Shown: positions 16,541 to 25,322 of the stretch, one piece after another | Numbering within the stretch: the stretch's first letter is position 1 | Layout: each line of letters starts with the position of its first letter | From: Demequina zhanjiangensis | Lineage (GTDB): Bacteria > Actinomycetota > Actinomycetes > Actinomycetales > Demequinaceae | Direction: 5' to 3' | Assembly (NCBI RefSeq): GCF_030418315.1 | Contig: NZ_JAUHPV010000002.1 | Location: 124,001 to 188,000, forward strand | DNA length: 64,000 nt | Made by a program: the position numbers and the translations under genes | Notes under the pieces: generated by a model | Database searches by the model: none | What the model saw: the letters and a program-made list of their open reading frames with translations, nothing else | Told to the model about the DNA's origin: nothing

Positions 16541-17925
16541 CGCTCCCCCAGCAGCTCGGGCATGAGAGGCAGGACGTCGACAGCCTCGCGGTAGCTGAGC
16601 CTGGTCAGTCCGCCGACGTGGTCCACGGTGTCGGACAGCGAGTTGAGCTTGCGCGGAAGCCGCGCCATGTAGGACGTCTGCTCGGTGAGCTCTGCAAGCC
16701 CGCGCAGGTGGGGCACATCCTCGAGGACAGGCGTGGTGGGCGCGTCGGGCCGACGATCGAGCAGCACGAGCCTCGTGAGCCTGAGATCGCCCGTGGGCCT
16801 GGCAAGGTCGAGCGAGTCGGGGCTCCACTGCAGTTTGATGCCCTGGTGCGACTCGGTGATGACGGACAGCGGCTTGGGGTACGGGATCACACGGTCACCG
16901 GAAACTGCGAGCGTCTCGTCGGTCACGTATCCGTAGTGGGCTCCGAGCACGCGCGCGAGGGTCGTCTTGCCTGTGCCGGAGGGTGCGACGAATCCGATCA
17001 CGTCGCCGTCACGCGAGGCGATGCCGGCGGCGTGCAGCATGACGAGAGATCCGGCGCCTCGGTCGATCCCTCGCACGGTTGCTGCCGCGGAGAAGTGGTG
17101 CAGGGCCTGGAGGATGTCGGGGAAGGCGAGGGCCCCGCGTGCTCGAGCGGCGGCCACGGCCTCGGGCTCGCCGCCGACGTGCACCTCGACCGGCACGGAC
17201 TCCTCGCTGTCCTCGCTGACGAGGCACCGGCTCCACACGCGGTGCATCTCGCGGGCAAGGTCATCGCCGCGCTCACCCGTGCAGGCGACGGCGAGCCGCG
17301 TGCCGAACACGTCGAGGGTGAGCCCGGAGGAGGGGGGCGTCGCGGCGGAACCCGAGGGGCCGACGAGCGCCGACCAGATCTCTGCGGCGTCCTCGCACGA
17401 CTCGTCGAGCAGCCGACCTACCGCATCCGCGTGGGCGCCGGGACCATCCCAAGCGGGAAGTTCCCAGTCAGGTGAGACGGGGGTGCGGCCGCGTCGGTTC
17501 GCGAGGATCAGCGGGTGCTCGCGGAGCGGTGCGGAGAGCTCGACGACGGCCCGGTACAGGTGCTGCAGCTCGCCCATGGTGAAGGTGCGGCGGGCGGCGC
17601 GCGGGTAGCGGCGGACGAGCGCGTCGCGTTCGGCCTCGGTGCCGGTGAGAAGCATGTCTGTGGCGGCGACCATGGGGGCGCTGAGCGAGCGGGCAGCGAA
17701 GCCGTCAGCATTGCCGCCGTGGCGGGTGATGAGTTCGGCGGCGACGGGGTCGATCCGGGCGCCGTCGATGGCGTCGAGTCCTGCGGAGGTGACACGGATC
17801 TGGAAGGCGTCGACGCCATGGGCGGCGAGGCTGCGGCGCAGCAAACGTTCCGCGAGAGCAGCACGACCGGTGTGCTCGGTGTCGACGATGAGGATCCGGA
17901 AGGCGGACCGCAACCGTGCGGGCAT
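16537..17925 (-). CDS. Fusion of degenerate low-MW tyrosine-phosphatase-like domain and HPr-kinase-like ATPase
   Basis: Encodes 462 residues. Residues about 8-135 align in pattern with low-molecular-weight tyrosine phosphatases, but the P-loop CTGNxCRS is replaced by DTEHTGRA: the catalytic Cys is Asp15, while Arg21 remains. This half is therefore probably inactive as a phosphatase. Residues about 200-460 resemble HPr-kinase/phosphorylase-like proteins, with a Walker A GFVAPSGTGKTT (Lys320) and YVTDETLAV after it. It starts 2 bp after the Wzc kinase stop and overlaps the PqqD-like gene. It could sense phosphotyrosine on Wzc and phosphorylate a peptide or protein; that role is inferred. Confidence 0.7.
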   Translation of the reverse strand: MPARLRSAFRILIVDTEHTGRAALAERLLRRSLAAHGVDAFQIRVTSAGLDAIDGARIDPVAAELITRHGGNADGFAARSLSAPMVAATDMLLTGTEAERDALVRRYPRAARRTFTMGELQHLYRAVVELSAPLREHPLILANRRGRTPVSPDWELPAWDGPGAHADAVGRLLDESCEDAAEIWSALVGPSGSAATPPSSGLTLDVFGTRLAVACTGERGDDLAREMHRVWSRCLVSEDSEESVPVEVHVGGEPEAVAAARARGALAFPDILQALHHFSAAATVRGIDRGAGSLVMLHAAGIASRDGDVIGFVAPSGTGKTTLARVLGAHYGYVTDETLAVSGDRVIPYPKPLSVITESHQGIKLQWSPDSLDLARPTGDLRLTRLVLLDRRPDAPTTPVLEDVPHLRGLAELTEQTSYMARLPRKLNSLSDTVDHVGGLTRLSYREAVDVLPLMPELLGER

Positions 17926-17927
17926 GC

Positions 17928-19349
17928 CTACCGCTCGGCCTTCTTACCGGCGTGGCGGGCGCGCGAACTCTCGGAGCGGGAGCCGCTCCGGCCAGACTTC
18001 TCGGACGTGTACTCGTAACCGTAGCCGTAGAGCTCGGAGCCAGGCCCCTTGCGGCTGATGCCGTCCAGGATGACGCCGAGCGGGCGCCCGTTGACGCGCT
18101 CCAGGTTGGCGAGCGCGCGGTCCAGCAGGTCGATGGTGGTCTTGCCGGCGCGGGCGACGACGAGCGCGCCGTCGGTGCGGGCGGTGAGGATCGCGGCGTC
18201 GGTGACGGGGATCAGTGGCGGGGAGTCCACGAGCACGAGCGTGTCGTCGGGGAACGAGTACAGCAGGCTCTGCATGGCGCGTGAGCCGAGCAGCTCGGAC
18301 GGGTTCGGCGGGATCGCGCCGGCGGCCATGACCCACATGTGCCCGGAGGTGCCGGACTGCTGGAGCACATCCTCGGGACGGGCCTTGCCCACGAGGACGT
18401 GGGTGAGGCCCGCGCCGTCGACCAGGCCGAGCACCTTGGCGACCGAAGGCCTCCGCAGGTCGGCGTCGATGAGGATGACGTTGCGACCGGTCTCGGCGAC
18501 GGACTGAGCAAGTTTGATGGCGGTGGTGGACTTGCCGTCGCCCGGCAGCGCGGAGGTGACGACGACCACGCGCGGAGGGTTGTCCACGTCCATGAACTCG
18601 AGGTTGGTGCGCGCCTCACGGATCGCTTCGGAGAGCGGCGTGCCGATCGTGGTGACGCCGGCGCCCTTCTTAGCCACGGACTGGTCGAACGGCAGGGTAC
18701 CGAGCACGGGGACGTCGAACTCGCGCTCCACGTCTGAAGGCAGGCGAAGGTAGCGGTCGCGGACGGCGCGGATGAGCGCGTAGCCGATGCCGAGCGCGAG
18801 GCCGAGAAGCAGACCGAGCGCGACGTTGAGGCGCGTGTTGGGCGAGCTAGGCGCTCCAGGGAGCGATGCGGTGTCGAGAGTCTGCAGCGCGATGACGGTC
18901 TCGGCGCCATCCGAGGTCTCGATGTCATCCACGACCTCGGTCATGCCGTAGATCCACGCCTCGGCGAGTGCCTGGGCCTCCTCCGGCGTGGCACCCTCGG
19001 CGTTGACGCGCAGCACGGCGGTATCGGTCGGGTTGGAGACGGAGACGCGCTGGATCAACGAGTCGGCAGAGTCGGTGGTGCCGAGCTGGGCGGCGGCGAT
19101 CTCCGCGACCTGCCGCGACTTAGCGATGTCCAGGTACGACTTCACGCGCGACTTGGCGTAGTTATCGCCGACGAGGGCGTCACCCAAGGAGGCTGAACCA
19201 CCAGTGGTGACGATGGCGGAGCCGGACGACGTGAAGACCTGCGGCTGGATGCTGGAGTACGCGAAGGCGGCCGCTGCGGCCAGCAGCGTGATCACCCCGA
19301 TGACAAGCCAATGGGCGCGAAAGATCCGCAGATAGTCCTCGAACTCCAT
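17928..19349 (-). CDS. Wzc/CapAB-type polysaccharide co-polymerase and BY-kinase (copy 1)
   Basis: Encodes 473 residues. A Wzz domain (about 1-205) has two membrane segments (about 15-33 and 178-198), and a cytoplasmic BY-kinase follows (about 225-450). It has Walker A LPGDGKST (Lys273), Walker A' ILIDADLRRP and Walker B LVLVDSPP. A C-terminal Tyr cluster (ELYGYGYEYT) is the usual autophosphorylation site, followed by a basic Ser/Arg-rich tail. It controls chain length and export of EPS through phosphorylation cycles with a Wzb phosphatase such as the one at 39143. Two paralogues lie in the window. Confidence 0.92.
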   Translation of the reverse strand: MEFEDYLRIFRAHWLVIGVITLLAAAAAFAYSSIQPQVFTSSGSAIVTTGGSASLGDALVGDNYAKSRVKSYLDIAKSRQVAEIAAAQLGTTDSADSLIQRVSVSNPTDTAVLRVNAEGATPEEAQALAEAWIYGMTEVVDDIETSDGAETVIALQTLDTASLPGAPSSPNTRLNVALGLLLGLALGIGYALIRAVRDRYLRLPSDVEREFDVPVLGTLPFDQSVAKKGAGVTTIGTPLSEAIREARTNLEFMDVDNPPRVVVVTSALPGDGKSTTAIKLAQSVAETGRNVILIDADLRRPSVAKVLGLVDGAGLTHVLVGKARPEDVLQQSGTSGHMWVMAAGAIPPNPSELLGSRAMQSLLYSFPDDTLVLVDSPPLIPVTDAAILTARTDGALVVARAGKTTIDLLDRALANLERVNGRPLGVILDGISRKGPGSELYGYGYEYTSEKSGRSGSRSESSRARHAGKKAER

Positions 19350-19410
19350 GAAACCGCCCCTCAGAACTGCGCGCTGAGCACGCCTACACTGCGGGCCAGT
19401 CTAAGTGTGC

Positions 19411-19743
19411 TCAGGGGCGCTGCTCGTGCGCGTCGTCCTGGATCAGCCCCAACTCGAGAAGTTGGGCGAGGAACTCTCGGACATCTCGGGCAATCTGGTC
19501 GCGCGGAGCGCCGAAAGCCTCGACCAGTTCGTCGACGATCTGCTCCTCGGTGCGGTCGCCGTCGATGCGGGACCAGATCTCAAGCGAGGATCCACCGACG
19601 CGCAGCGGCATGAGCGGACGCGGGAGACCGGCTAATAGCACTAGCGACCAGTACTGATCGCCGCGAGACTCTGCGATGTGCGGGGAACGAGCAAGTGGAC
19701 GGCAACCCTTCGGAAACTCAGCGCCCACGCGAATGCTCTCCAC
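19411..19743 (-). CDS. PqqD-like (RRE-type) protein, first copy
   Basis: Encodes 110 residues from GTG at 19743, overlapping the 3' end of the nucleotidyltransferase-like gene by 26 bp. The C-terminal 60 residues show the PqqD pattern: LEIWSRIDGDRTEEQIVDEL, then FGAPRDQIARDVREFLAQL and a final LGLIQDD. The N-terminal part is less typical. Together with the 96-aa PqqD-like protein this gives two copies in one operon, which could bind different partners. Confidence 0.75.
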   Translation of the reverse strand: MESIRVGAEFPKGCRPLARSPHIAESRGDQYWSLVLLAGLPRPLMPLRVGGSSLEIWSRIDGDRTEEQIVDELVEAFGAPRDQIARDVREFLAQLLELGLIQDDAHEQRP

Positions 19744-20644
19744 TAGAGCGACCCGGAGTCGGCAGTATCCGCGTGATTCGACGGAGTCGATATCGGATCA
19801 TCGCGAGCGCATCGGTTCCCGCCACGTCACCCAGCGATAGCAGATCCGCCTCCGACGGCCAAAGCGCTCGAAGTGCATGGCGCCACGGTTGCCCCACGCG
19901 ACCTGACATTAGCGCTTCGCCAGCCGCCCCCGTGAAGTTGCCACCAAGACACCGTCGAAACTGCCAAGCCACAATGGCGCGAAGCGGCACACCGCTATCG
20001 CGCTTCCGACGAACGCCTAGCACCGACCGGAGCAAGGGGTGCGCCGACCACCGACAGCCGAGCGACTCGGCGCGAGTCGCAAGGACGGAAACCCCTTCAT
20101 CGCCAGCAACCTGAACAAGGTTCCGTGCGAGCTCCTCAGTCTTGTCCGTCAAGTCGGCGCGAGATTGTGGGGTCCGGAGCTCGGCGACGACGGCGACAAG
20201 GGCATGGTCGACGGTCGATGGCACCGAGACAGAGCAGCCCGCAAAGACCTCTTGAACAGAGTCTTCCCAAAGGAGTTCAAACACCTTGGCGGGCTCCCCC
20301 AGGAGTCCCGGAAGCGCAAAATGCACGTCCACCGGCGCAGAAAAGAGCTCGTGCCGCACCTGTACAGCGTGCGATGAAAGCAGTTCCCACACGGTTCCAC
20401 TACTCTGAGTCTCGAACCCGCAAGCCGCTAGGCCTGCGAGCAGGTCTGGTAGACGATTGGGCTCCACTAGAACATCAACATCAGTGCTCCATCGCCTAGC
20501 CCTGAGACCCTGCCTAGCAAGTGTCGGGCCCTTGATCACAAGGACTCGCACCGACAGCGCCCGCCCAAGTTCCGCAACCACCCCGTGAAGAAGGTCAACT
20601 GACTCCTGGACGCCCATTTGGGCGGAACTGTCCATGCTTGGCAC
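19718..20644 (-). CDS. Nucleotidyltransferase-fold protein (NTP_transf_5-like)
   Basis: Encodes about 308 residues from GTG at 20644, chosen because AGAGGAG lies 8 bp upstream; an ATG at 20689 would add 15 residues. The N-terminal region has VLVIKGPTLARQG and RRWSTDVDVLVEP, the KG and DxD pattern of the uncharacterised nucleotidyltransferase family found beside PqqD and HPr-kinase-like proteins in EPS and peptide clusters. The C-terminal half is helical with no motif recognised. The substrate is unknown. Base composition is lower in GC than the flanks. Confidence 0.65.
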   Translation of the reverse strand: MPSMDSSAQMGVQESVDLLHGVVAELGRALSVRVLVIKGPTLARQGLRARRWSTDVDVLVEPNRLPDLLAGLAACGFETQSSGTVWELLSSHAVQVRHELFSAPVDVHFALPGLLGEPAKVFELLWEDSVQEVFAGCSVSVPSTVDHALVAVVAELRTPQSRADLTDKTEELARNLVQVAGDEGVSVLATRAESLGCRWSAHPLLRSVLGVRRKRDSGVPLRAIVAWQFRRCLGGNFTGAAGEALMSGRVGQPWRHALRALWPSEADLLSLGDVAGTDALAMIRYRLRRITRILPTPGRSSGEHSRGR

Positions 20645-20889
20645 GAATCCCACTCCTCTTGGGTCTGGGCTCAGAGAGCATCCCAACATCGGATAGCGAG
20701 CCGCCCCTCATCGATAGTCCGAGCCGGAACGTCAATCCGAGATCTGACGATGAACACAGAACGCCGCCCCACGCCGGACAACAGCACCGGGACCTACAGA
20801 GCACGTCGGTGCAGGCAAACCAGCTTCGTCATAGGCGCCGTTCGCGGAACCTCCCCGACGCAGAACCGCCCCTGCGGCACCCGCGGATC

Positions 20890-21750
20890 CTAGATATGCC
20901 GTCCGATGAAAGTAAGACGAATCTGCTCATCATTCGCATCCCGCACGACGTTGTCCCGACTAAGTCCTGTGTTTCTAGTTCCAAGAACCGCGGGAAAGTC
21001 TACGCTCTGACCCTCGACAAGCTGTATCTCGAAGCCCCCTTCCCGCGCTAGACGGTTCAGCCAAACGTCGTCCGCCTTTGGGCAGAGCCGACTGAAACCC
21101 CTCGCCTGAACCAGCGCCAACTCACAAAACTCCGGAGGATAGGCCACCCCGGAGACACCGGTGAGGAACATGTCAGCCGGACTGGTGGCATCGGTGGCAA
21201 AAGGCCAAGTACGGTACGGCGCCAGACCGCCAGTCCCGGTCCGGACGACTTCGCGGGCTCGATAAGCGGTCACGCGCTCTGCCTGCGCGGGGTAACCGCT
21301 GCGGCTCCGGAGGCCATCGAGCCAGTCGCGCGGATAGATGATGTCATCATCGGCCGTCACCAGAACTTCGCGTAGCTCAACTGAAACCCCAAGCGCATGG
21401 AAGTACTTGTTGTGCGGGCCGAGCCCCACCTCGGCCTGACCAACCTCGAGACCACGCCGGCTCAGCCTCCGCCAGCGCCAGCTGTCCGCACGGGAGGCGT
21501 CGCCAGGCTCGAGCCAAAGAATGATGCGCTTCGGCCGAACCTTGCCCGCGCCGATCGAGACCGCTGTGCGCCACGCCTTCGACGCTCGGACCCCGTGCGA
21601 GGTGTAAGAAACGATCCCGAATCCATCTGGCGACACCAGGCTCGTTCTCGAAAACACTGACAAGAACTCGACTCGCACGGTGGCGATAGCGTCGACAACC
21701 CGAAGCCGCAAACTCTCGAACACCCGACAAGACAGATCACGAATCGTCAT
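20890..21750 (-). CDS. Glycosyltransferase-like protein with DDD motif
   Basis: Encodes 286 residues. The protein has IILWLEPGD early on and VTADDDIIYPRDW at about 132-144, the acidic metal-binding motif of a GT-A fold, then a late DDVWLNRLA region. It has no membrane segment. The family could not be named; it resembles capsule-type glycosyltransferases acting on lipid-linked sugars. It lies between the acetyltransferase and nucleotidyltransferase-like genes in the leftward EPS operon, preceded by AAAGGA about 10 bp before the ATG. Confidence 0.6.
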   Translation of the reverse strand: MTIRDLSCRVFESLRLRVVDAIATVRVEFLSVFSRTSLVSPDGFGIVSYTSHGVRASKAWRTAVSIGAGKVRPKRIILWLEPGDASRADSWRWRRLSRRGLEVGQAEVGLGPHNKYFHALGVSVELREVLVTADDDIIYPRDWLDGLRSRSGYPAQAERVTAYRAREVVRTGTGGLAPYRTWPFATDATSPADMFLTGVSGVAYPPEFCELALVQARGFSRLCPKADDVWLNRLAREGGFEIQLVEGQSVDFPAVLGTRNTGLSRDNVVRDANDEQIRLTFIGRHI

Positions 21751-21903
21751 CTACTTCAAATCCTTTCAACAGAGCAATCGCAAACGCTGCCCTTTGCTCA
21801 TTTCCACGGCACCCACTGAGCCATATCCGCAGCTTGAATACTAGGGATCCACGAACACGCTCGCAGGCGCCAATCACTGTGGGAATCCGCCAACTCGCAG
21901 GAC

Positions 21904-22476
21904 TCAATCGCCTCGAGTGCGGATCACTCTTGCCGGTGCGCCCACGGCAATGGCCAGGGGCGGTACAGTCCTCTTCAGGACCGAATTCGCGCCGAGGACG
22001 GCACCACTTCCGAGAACTGCACCTGGAAGCACCGCGCAACCACGGCCGACCCAGACGTCATCGCCAATGTCTACGACACCTCTTACAGTCTGATCCGCAA
22101 CGAGTGCACCAATCTCCAACCCGTGCTCCGAGTCACGGATGGAAGAGTACTCAGCGATCTGCGTGTCCGCTCCGATCGAAATTTGGTTGGCTGCAGCGAC
22201 AATAACTCCGTGCATGATCTTCACGCGGTCGCCAATGCGCAAGCCTGCATCGGGAAAAACTTCGAGGATGACGTTATACCCCATATAGACTCGGCTTCCC
22301 AAATGGATTCCCGGTCCAGGCGGCACGCGGAAATGAAACCCGGACTCAACCTCTAGAAGTCGCCCTACCGAGCCGCCCGCGGAAATAATCCGAGCTGACA
22401 CCATGGCGCCCCGAACAAGCCTGACAGCGCGACGGAGGAACCTATTGACTCGCCTGAACGTCACCTCTCTAGGCAT
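21904..22476 (-). CDS. Left-handed beta-helix (hexapeptide) acetyltransferase
   Basis: Encodes 190 residues from ATG at 22476, preferred because GGAGGG lies 9 bp upstream; the frame is open further 5' through the polymerase gene. Its first bases overlap the polymerase stop. Hexapeptide repeats (GSRVYMG, IGDRVKIMHG, IGDDVWVGRGCAVLPGA, GSGAVLGANSV) and the ending VGAPARVIR are typical of O-acetyltransferases that decorate polysaccharide with acetyl-CoA. Confidence 0.82.
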   Translation of the reverse strand: MPREVTFRRVNRFLRRAVRLVRGAMVSARIISAGGSVGRLLEVESGFHFRVPPGPGIHLGSRVYMGYNVILEVFPDAGLRIGDRVKIMHGVIVAAANQISIGADTQIAEYSSIRDSEHGLEIGALVADQTVRGVVDIGDDVWVGRGCAVLPGAVLGSGAVLGANSVLKRTVPPLAIAVGAPARVIRTRGD

Positions 22477-23821
22477 TACGACCATCCCTCCGAACCCTAT
22501 AACCCGAACTTGTGACCCGGCGCCTTCCACGGACGACACGAGAGCTCGCATCCGCACCGCACCGAGATTCGACTGCGAATGCTCCCGGCAACAGGCAGCC
22601 CATGAAGGAAGCTCCGATTGCGGCCCACAGGAACGGACCAAAGGCACTCGGATTGGCAAACGCCGAGAAAGCCATGCCGGAGGCAATACCCGCAACACTG
22701 GACACGGCAAAATGCCTGTGGAGCGAAGGCACTATGAGCGGTCGCCACAGAATGTACGCCTGAACCACAAGGAGCAACGCGACACTGGCGACACCAATAT
22801 CGAAAGCCAAACTTATATAGGCGTTCTCGAGGCTACTCTCAAGAGTCACGCCTTTGGTTCCCGATCCCAGTCGATAGCCAGCCCCCACAACGAGGTATTC
22901 TTGCCAGTTCTCAACGAAGTACTGCCATGCCTCGCCACGAACGGCGAGGGAATCATCAGCTCCGGCCTCAAATCTCGAAACGAGTCCGGCGGTAGTGCTA
23001 GTGGCGAGATAGAGCACGGAGATAATGGAAACGACAAGCACGGAGACACGCGCCGCGACTGATCTCAATCCAATGAAGGCGAGATAGGCCACGGCGACTA
23101 GAGATATTCCCGCAACGGAGCGCGATTGAGTTAGAAAGATGCCTGAGAGAATGGCCGCAAGCGAAAAGTATCGAACCCAAGAGCGTTCAATCACTGGTAT
23201 AAGCGGGAGCGCCATCGCGAGAATGGCTGCAGCCTCAATAGGGCTGTCAAATGTGCCAAAGGGCCGATCTACATGGCTCGTCACAAACCAAGATTGGTTG
23301 CGAAGACGCGCCGACTCCCACACTAGAGCGCGAGACGCGACGGCCTGAGCGCCGATCAGCGCCGCCTCTGCGACAGCTATGGCAATCCAGAGTCGCGCCA
23401 GATAGCCGAGTTCCAGACGTCCTGTCGCATGCCCACCAGCAACTAGCGCTCCAAGGACAAGCGTCAATATGAACGTCGTCACATATGCCAGAATTTCCGA
23501 AGCACCAGCGAGCATAACCGTGGTCACGAAACCGATGCCGCCAATCACAGAGAGCGCAAGGGCGAGAATTGGCGCGATACGAGCAACTAGCAGTAGAGAG
23601 CCACTGGGGCGGAATAGGAGAGCGAACGCCGCGCCCACCAGCATCAAGTTCGCGGGGTGCATTGCTGGCGATTCAACCGGAAGGCCAGGAAGCAACACGG
23701 CGACCGCAGCTGGTGGGACGACAGCACGAGCAACTAGAACTGCGCTCAAGAGCCATGTGATTCGACCGTGGAGAGCGACCCCCACCGCGCCCCACGCAAA
23801 GACCAGCAAGAGACCGAGCAC
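22469..23821 (-). CDS. Wzy-like O-antigen/EPS polymerase (locus 1)
   Basis: Encodes 450 residues with about 10-12 membrane helices and a periplasmic-type loop (about 290-335) including RGEAWQYFVENW and GAGYRLGSG, as in O-antigen ligase/polymerase proteins. It would join lipid-linked repeat units outside the membrane. The GTG at 23821 has a GGGGGTG upstream, with an in-frame stop just before. A different frame stays open from 23894 into the gene, so the true N-terminus may lie upstream behind a frameshift. Base composition is lower in GC than the flanks. Confidence 0.75.
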   Translation of the reverse strand: MLGLLLVFAWGAVGVALHGRITWLLSAVLVARAVVPPAAVAVLLPGLPVESPAMHPANLMLVGAAFALLFRPSGSLLLVARIAPILALALSVIGGIGFVTTVMLAGASEILAYVTTFILTLVLGALVAGGHATGRLELGYLARLWIAIAVAEAALIGAQAVASRALVWESARLRNQSWFVTSHVDRPFGTFDSPIEAAAILAMALPLIPVIERSWVRYFSLAAILSGIFLTQSRSVAGISLVAVAYLAFIGLRSVAARVSVLVVSIISVLYLATSTTAGLVSRFEAGADDSLAVRGEAWQYFVENWQEYLVVGAGYRLGSGTKGVTLESSLENAYISLAFDIGVASVALLLVVQAYILWRPLIVPSLHRHFAVSSVAGIASGMAFSAFANPSAFGPFLWAAIGASFMGCLLPGAFAVESRCGADASSRVVRGRRRVTSSGYRVRRDGRNA

Positions 23822-23949
23822 GAACTACTTCACCCCCGACACTCTCATCCGAGGCGCGGTGCGCGTTTGCGGCTGTGTCTGGATCGACAAGCATTGCCTG
23901 GAGCCCACCCAGAGCATCGATTGGCGCTGAAACCTGGCTGCTCTCGGGA

Positions 23950-25266
23950 TCACGATCGTAGCGCCTTCCGGAACACGCCGGGCAATGCGGTCAGATCTGC
24001 GACACGGGGTAGCGCGAAGGCCACCGGCTCGGCGTCAAACACGATCCACATAGCCACAACTGCTCCAATACCTGCGGCCGCGTTGGCGACGGAGGCGGCC
24101 ATAGCGGCCCCCAACGCTCCATAGTTTGGAACGAGGACAAACAACAGCACCACGTTGGTCACAACCGACGCGAAGAGGAGACCACTTCGGATTCCTGGCC
24201 GTCCTCGAGCGGCGAGGCCAGCCCCTGCTATAGAACCGGGGTTCCCGACGACGAGTCCGACAACCAACACGACTATCACGAGCGTGGATCCAGAAAAGTC
24301 ATCGCCAAAGATCCAAGGCACTGCCAAGGGGGCTGCCACGCATACGCCAATCCCCACTAGCGCCGTGATCAATGTCGATGTCCTCGCAACTTGTGCCAAA
24401 CGATCCAATGAGGGCGCGGCCGACTCCCTTGGGAAGATCACGTCGCGGAACGCGGTATTGAAAACCAAGATCGCCTCAGCCACGTTCACAGCTACGACGT
24501 AGATGCCAAGTTCTCCGGTCGCGGATAGAGGCGTGATTAGCACTTGGTCAATCCGCCCAAGCAAGGCCCCCGACAGGGTGCCGAACCACAACAGAGCTGC
24601 GTAGAGAAAATACTTCCTCGCTCCGTCCTCGGCTGGCGGCGCGGACTGCGTGCGTAGGCTCCTTGCGAACGCAGGCAGGTAAGAAACTCCGCCGATAGCA
24701 TACGCAGCGGCCATTACGATTGTGGCGGTGGTGACTGTTAGAGCACCGCCCAGAGCTAGCCCGTATACTCCCAACAGCCGTACGGAGGCCGTAAGGTAGC
24801 GTTCGGCAGCGACCGAACGCCAGAGATGGTGGCCCATGGCCCACCCGCGGAGCGCACTTTGACCCAGCGCGGGAACTAGAGCGATGGACGCTAGGCGGAT
24901 CAGCCTTTCCAAACTCTCCACTGATCCGCTCAAGACCGGTGCTAGTAGATATATCGAACTGACGCCAATCAGGCCAAGAACCACGAGAGCGGCAGTGAGA
25001 TACAGGCCAACACCGCGTGCGAGGCGCCTGTCCCGGGCAAGAAAATGTGTGAGCGTCTCTGGAATGCCGAACGCAAGCACCACGATGGCGAGCGACAGCG
25101 GCGCCGTCGCTGCCGCGAGTTCACCCCTCCCCTCCACACCGAGCACTCGGGCAAGTACGGGAGAGACGATTAGCATCGACAAAGGGTTTGCGACCCCCGA
25201 TACCGCGGCGGTCAGGGCGTCCCGTCCGAAACTCCTGCGCCCGCCAAGGGCCGAGTCGCTACGCAT
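23950..25266 (-). CDS. Wzx-like polysaccharide flippase (locus 1)
   Basis: Encodes 438 residues with about 12 membrane segments in a MATE/MVF-type arrangement, starting SFGRDALTAAVSGVANPLSM. It would flip undecaprenyl-linked repeat units across the membrane for the neighbouring polymerase. It lies 56 bp after the GT4 gene in the same leftward operon. Confidence 0.85.
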   Translation of the reverse strand: MRSDSALGGRRSFGRDALTAAVSGVANPLSMLIVSPVLARVLGVEGRGELAAATAPLSLAIVVLAFGIPETLTHFLARDRRLARGVGLYLTAALVVLGLIGVSSIYLLAPVLSGSVESLERLIRLASIALVPALGQSALRGWAMGHHLWRSVAAERYLTASVRLLGVYGLALGGALTVTTATIVMAAAYAIGGVSYLPAFARSLRTQSAPPAEDGARKYFLYAALLWFGTLSGALLGRIDQVLITPLSATGELGIYVVAVNVAEAILVFNTAFRDVIFPRESAAPSLDRLAQVARTSTLITALVGIGVCVAAPLAVPWIFGDDFSGSTLVIVVLVVGLVVGNPGSIAGAGLAARGRPGIRSGLLFASVVTNVVLLFVLVPNYGALGAAMAASVANAAAGIGAVVAMWIVFDAEPVAFALPRVADLTALPGVFRKALRS

Positions 25267-25322
25267 GGGCGAGCTCTCCCGATTTGCGGCGCTCAGGCCG
25301 GCTAGCGCAAGCGACCGGGCAA

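Noticed and set aside
22477-22710. 78 extra N-terminal residues on the acetyltransferase at 21904
   Set aside because: They overlap the polymerase gene in another frame and have no LbH character; ATG 22476 has GGAGGG 9 bp upstream.
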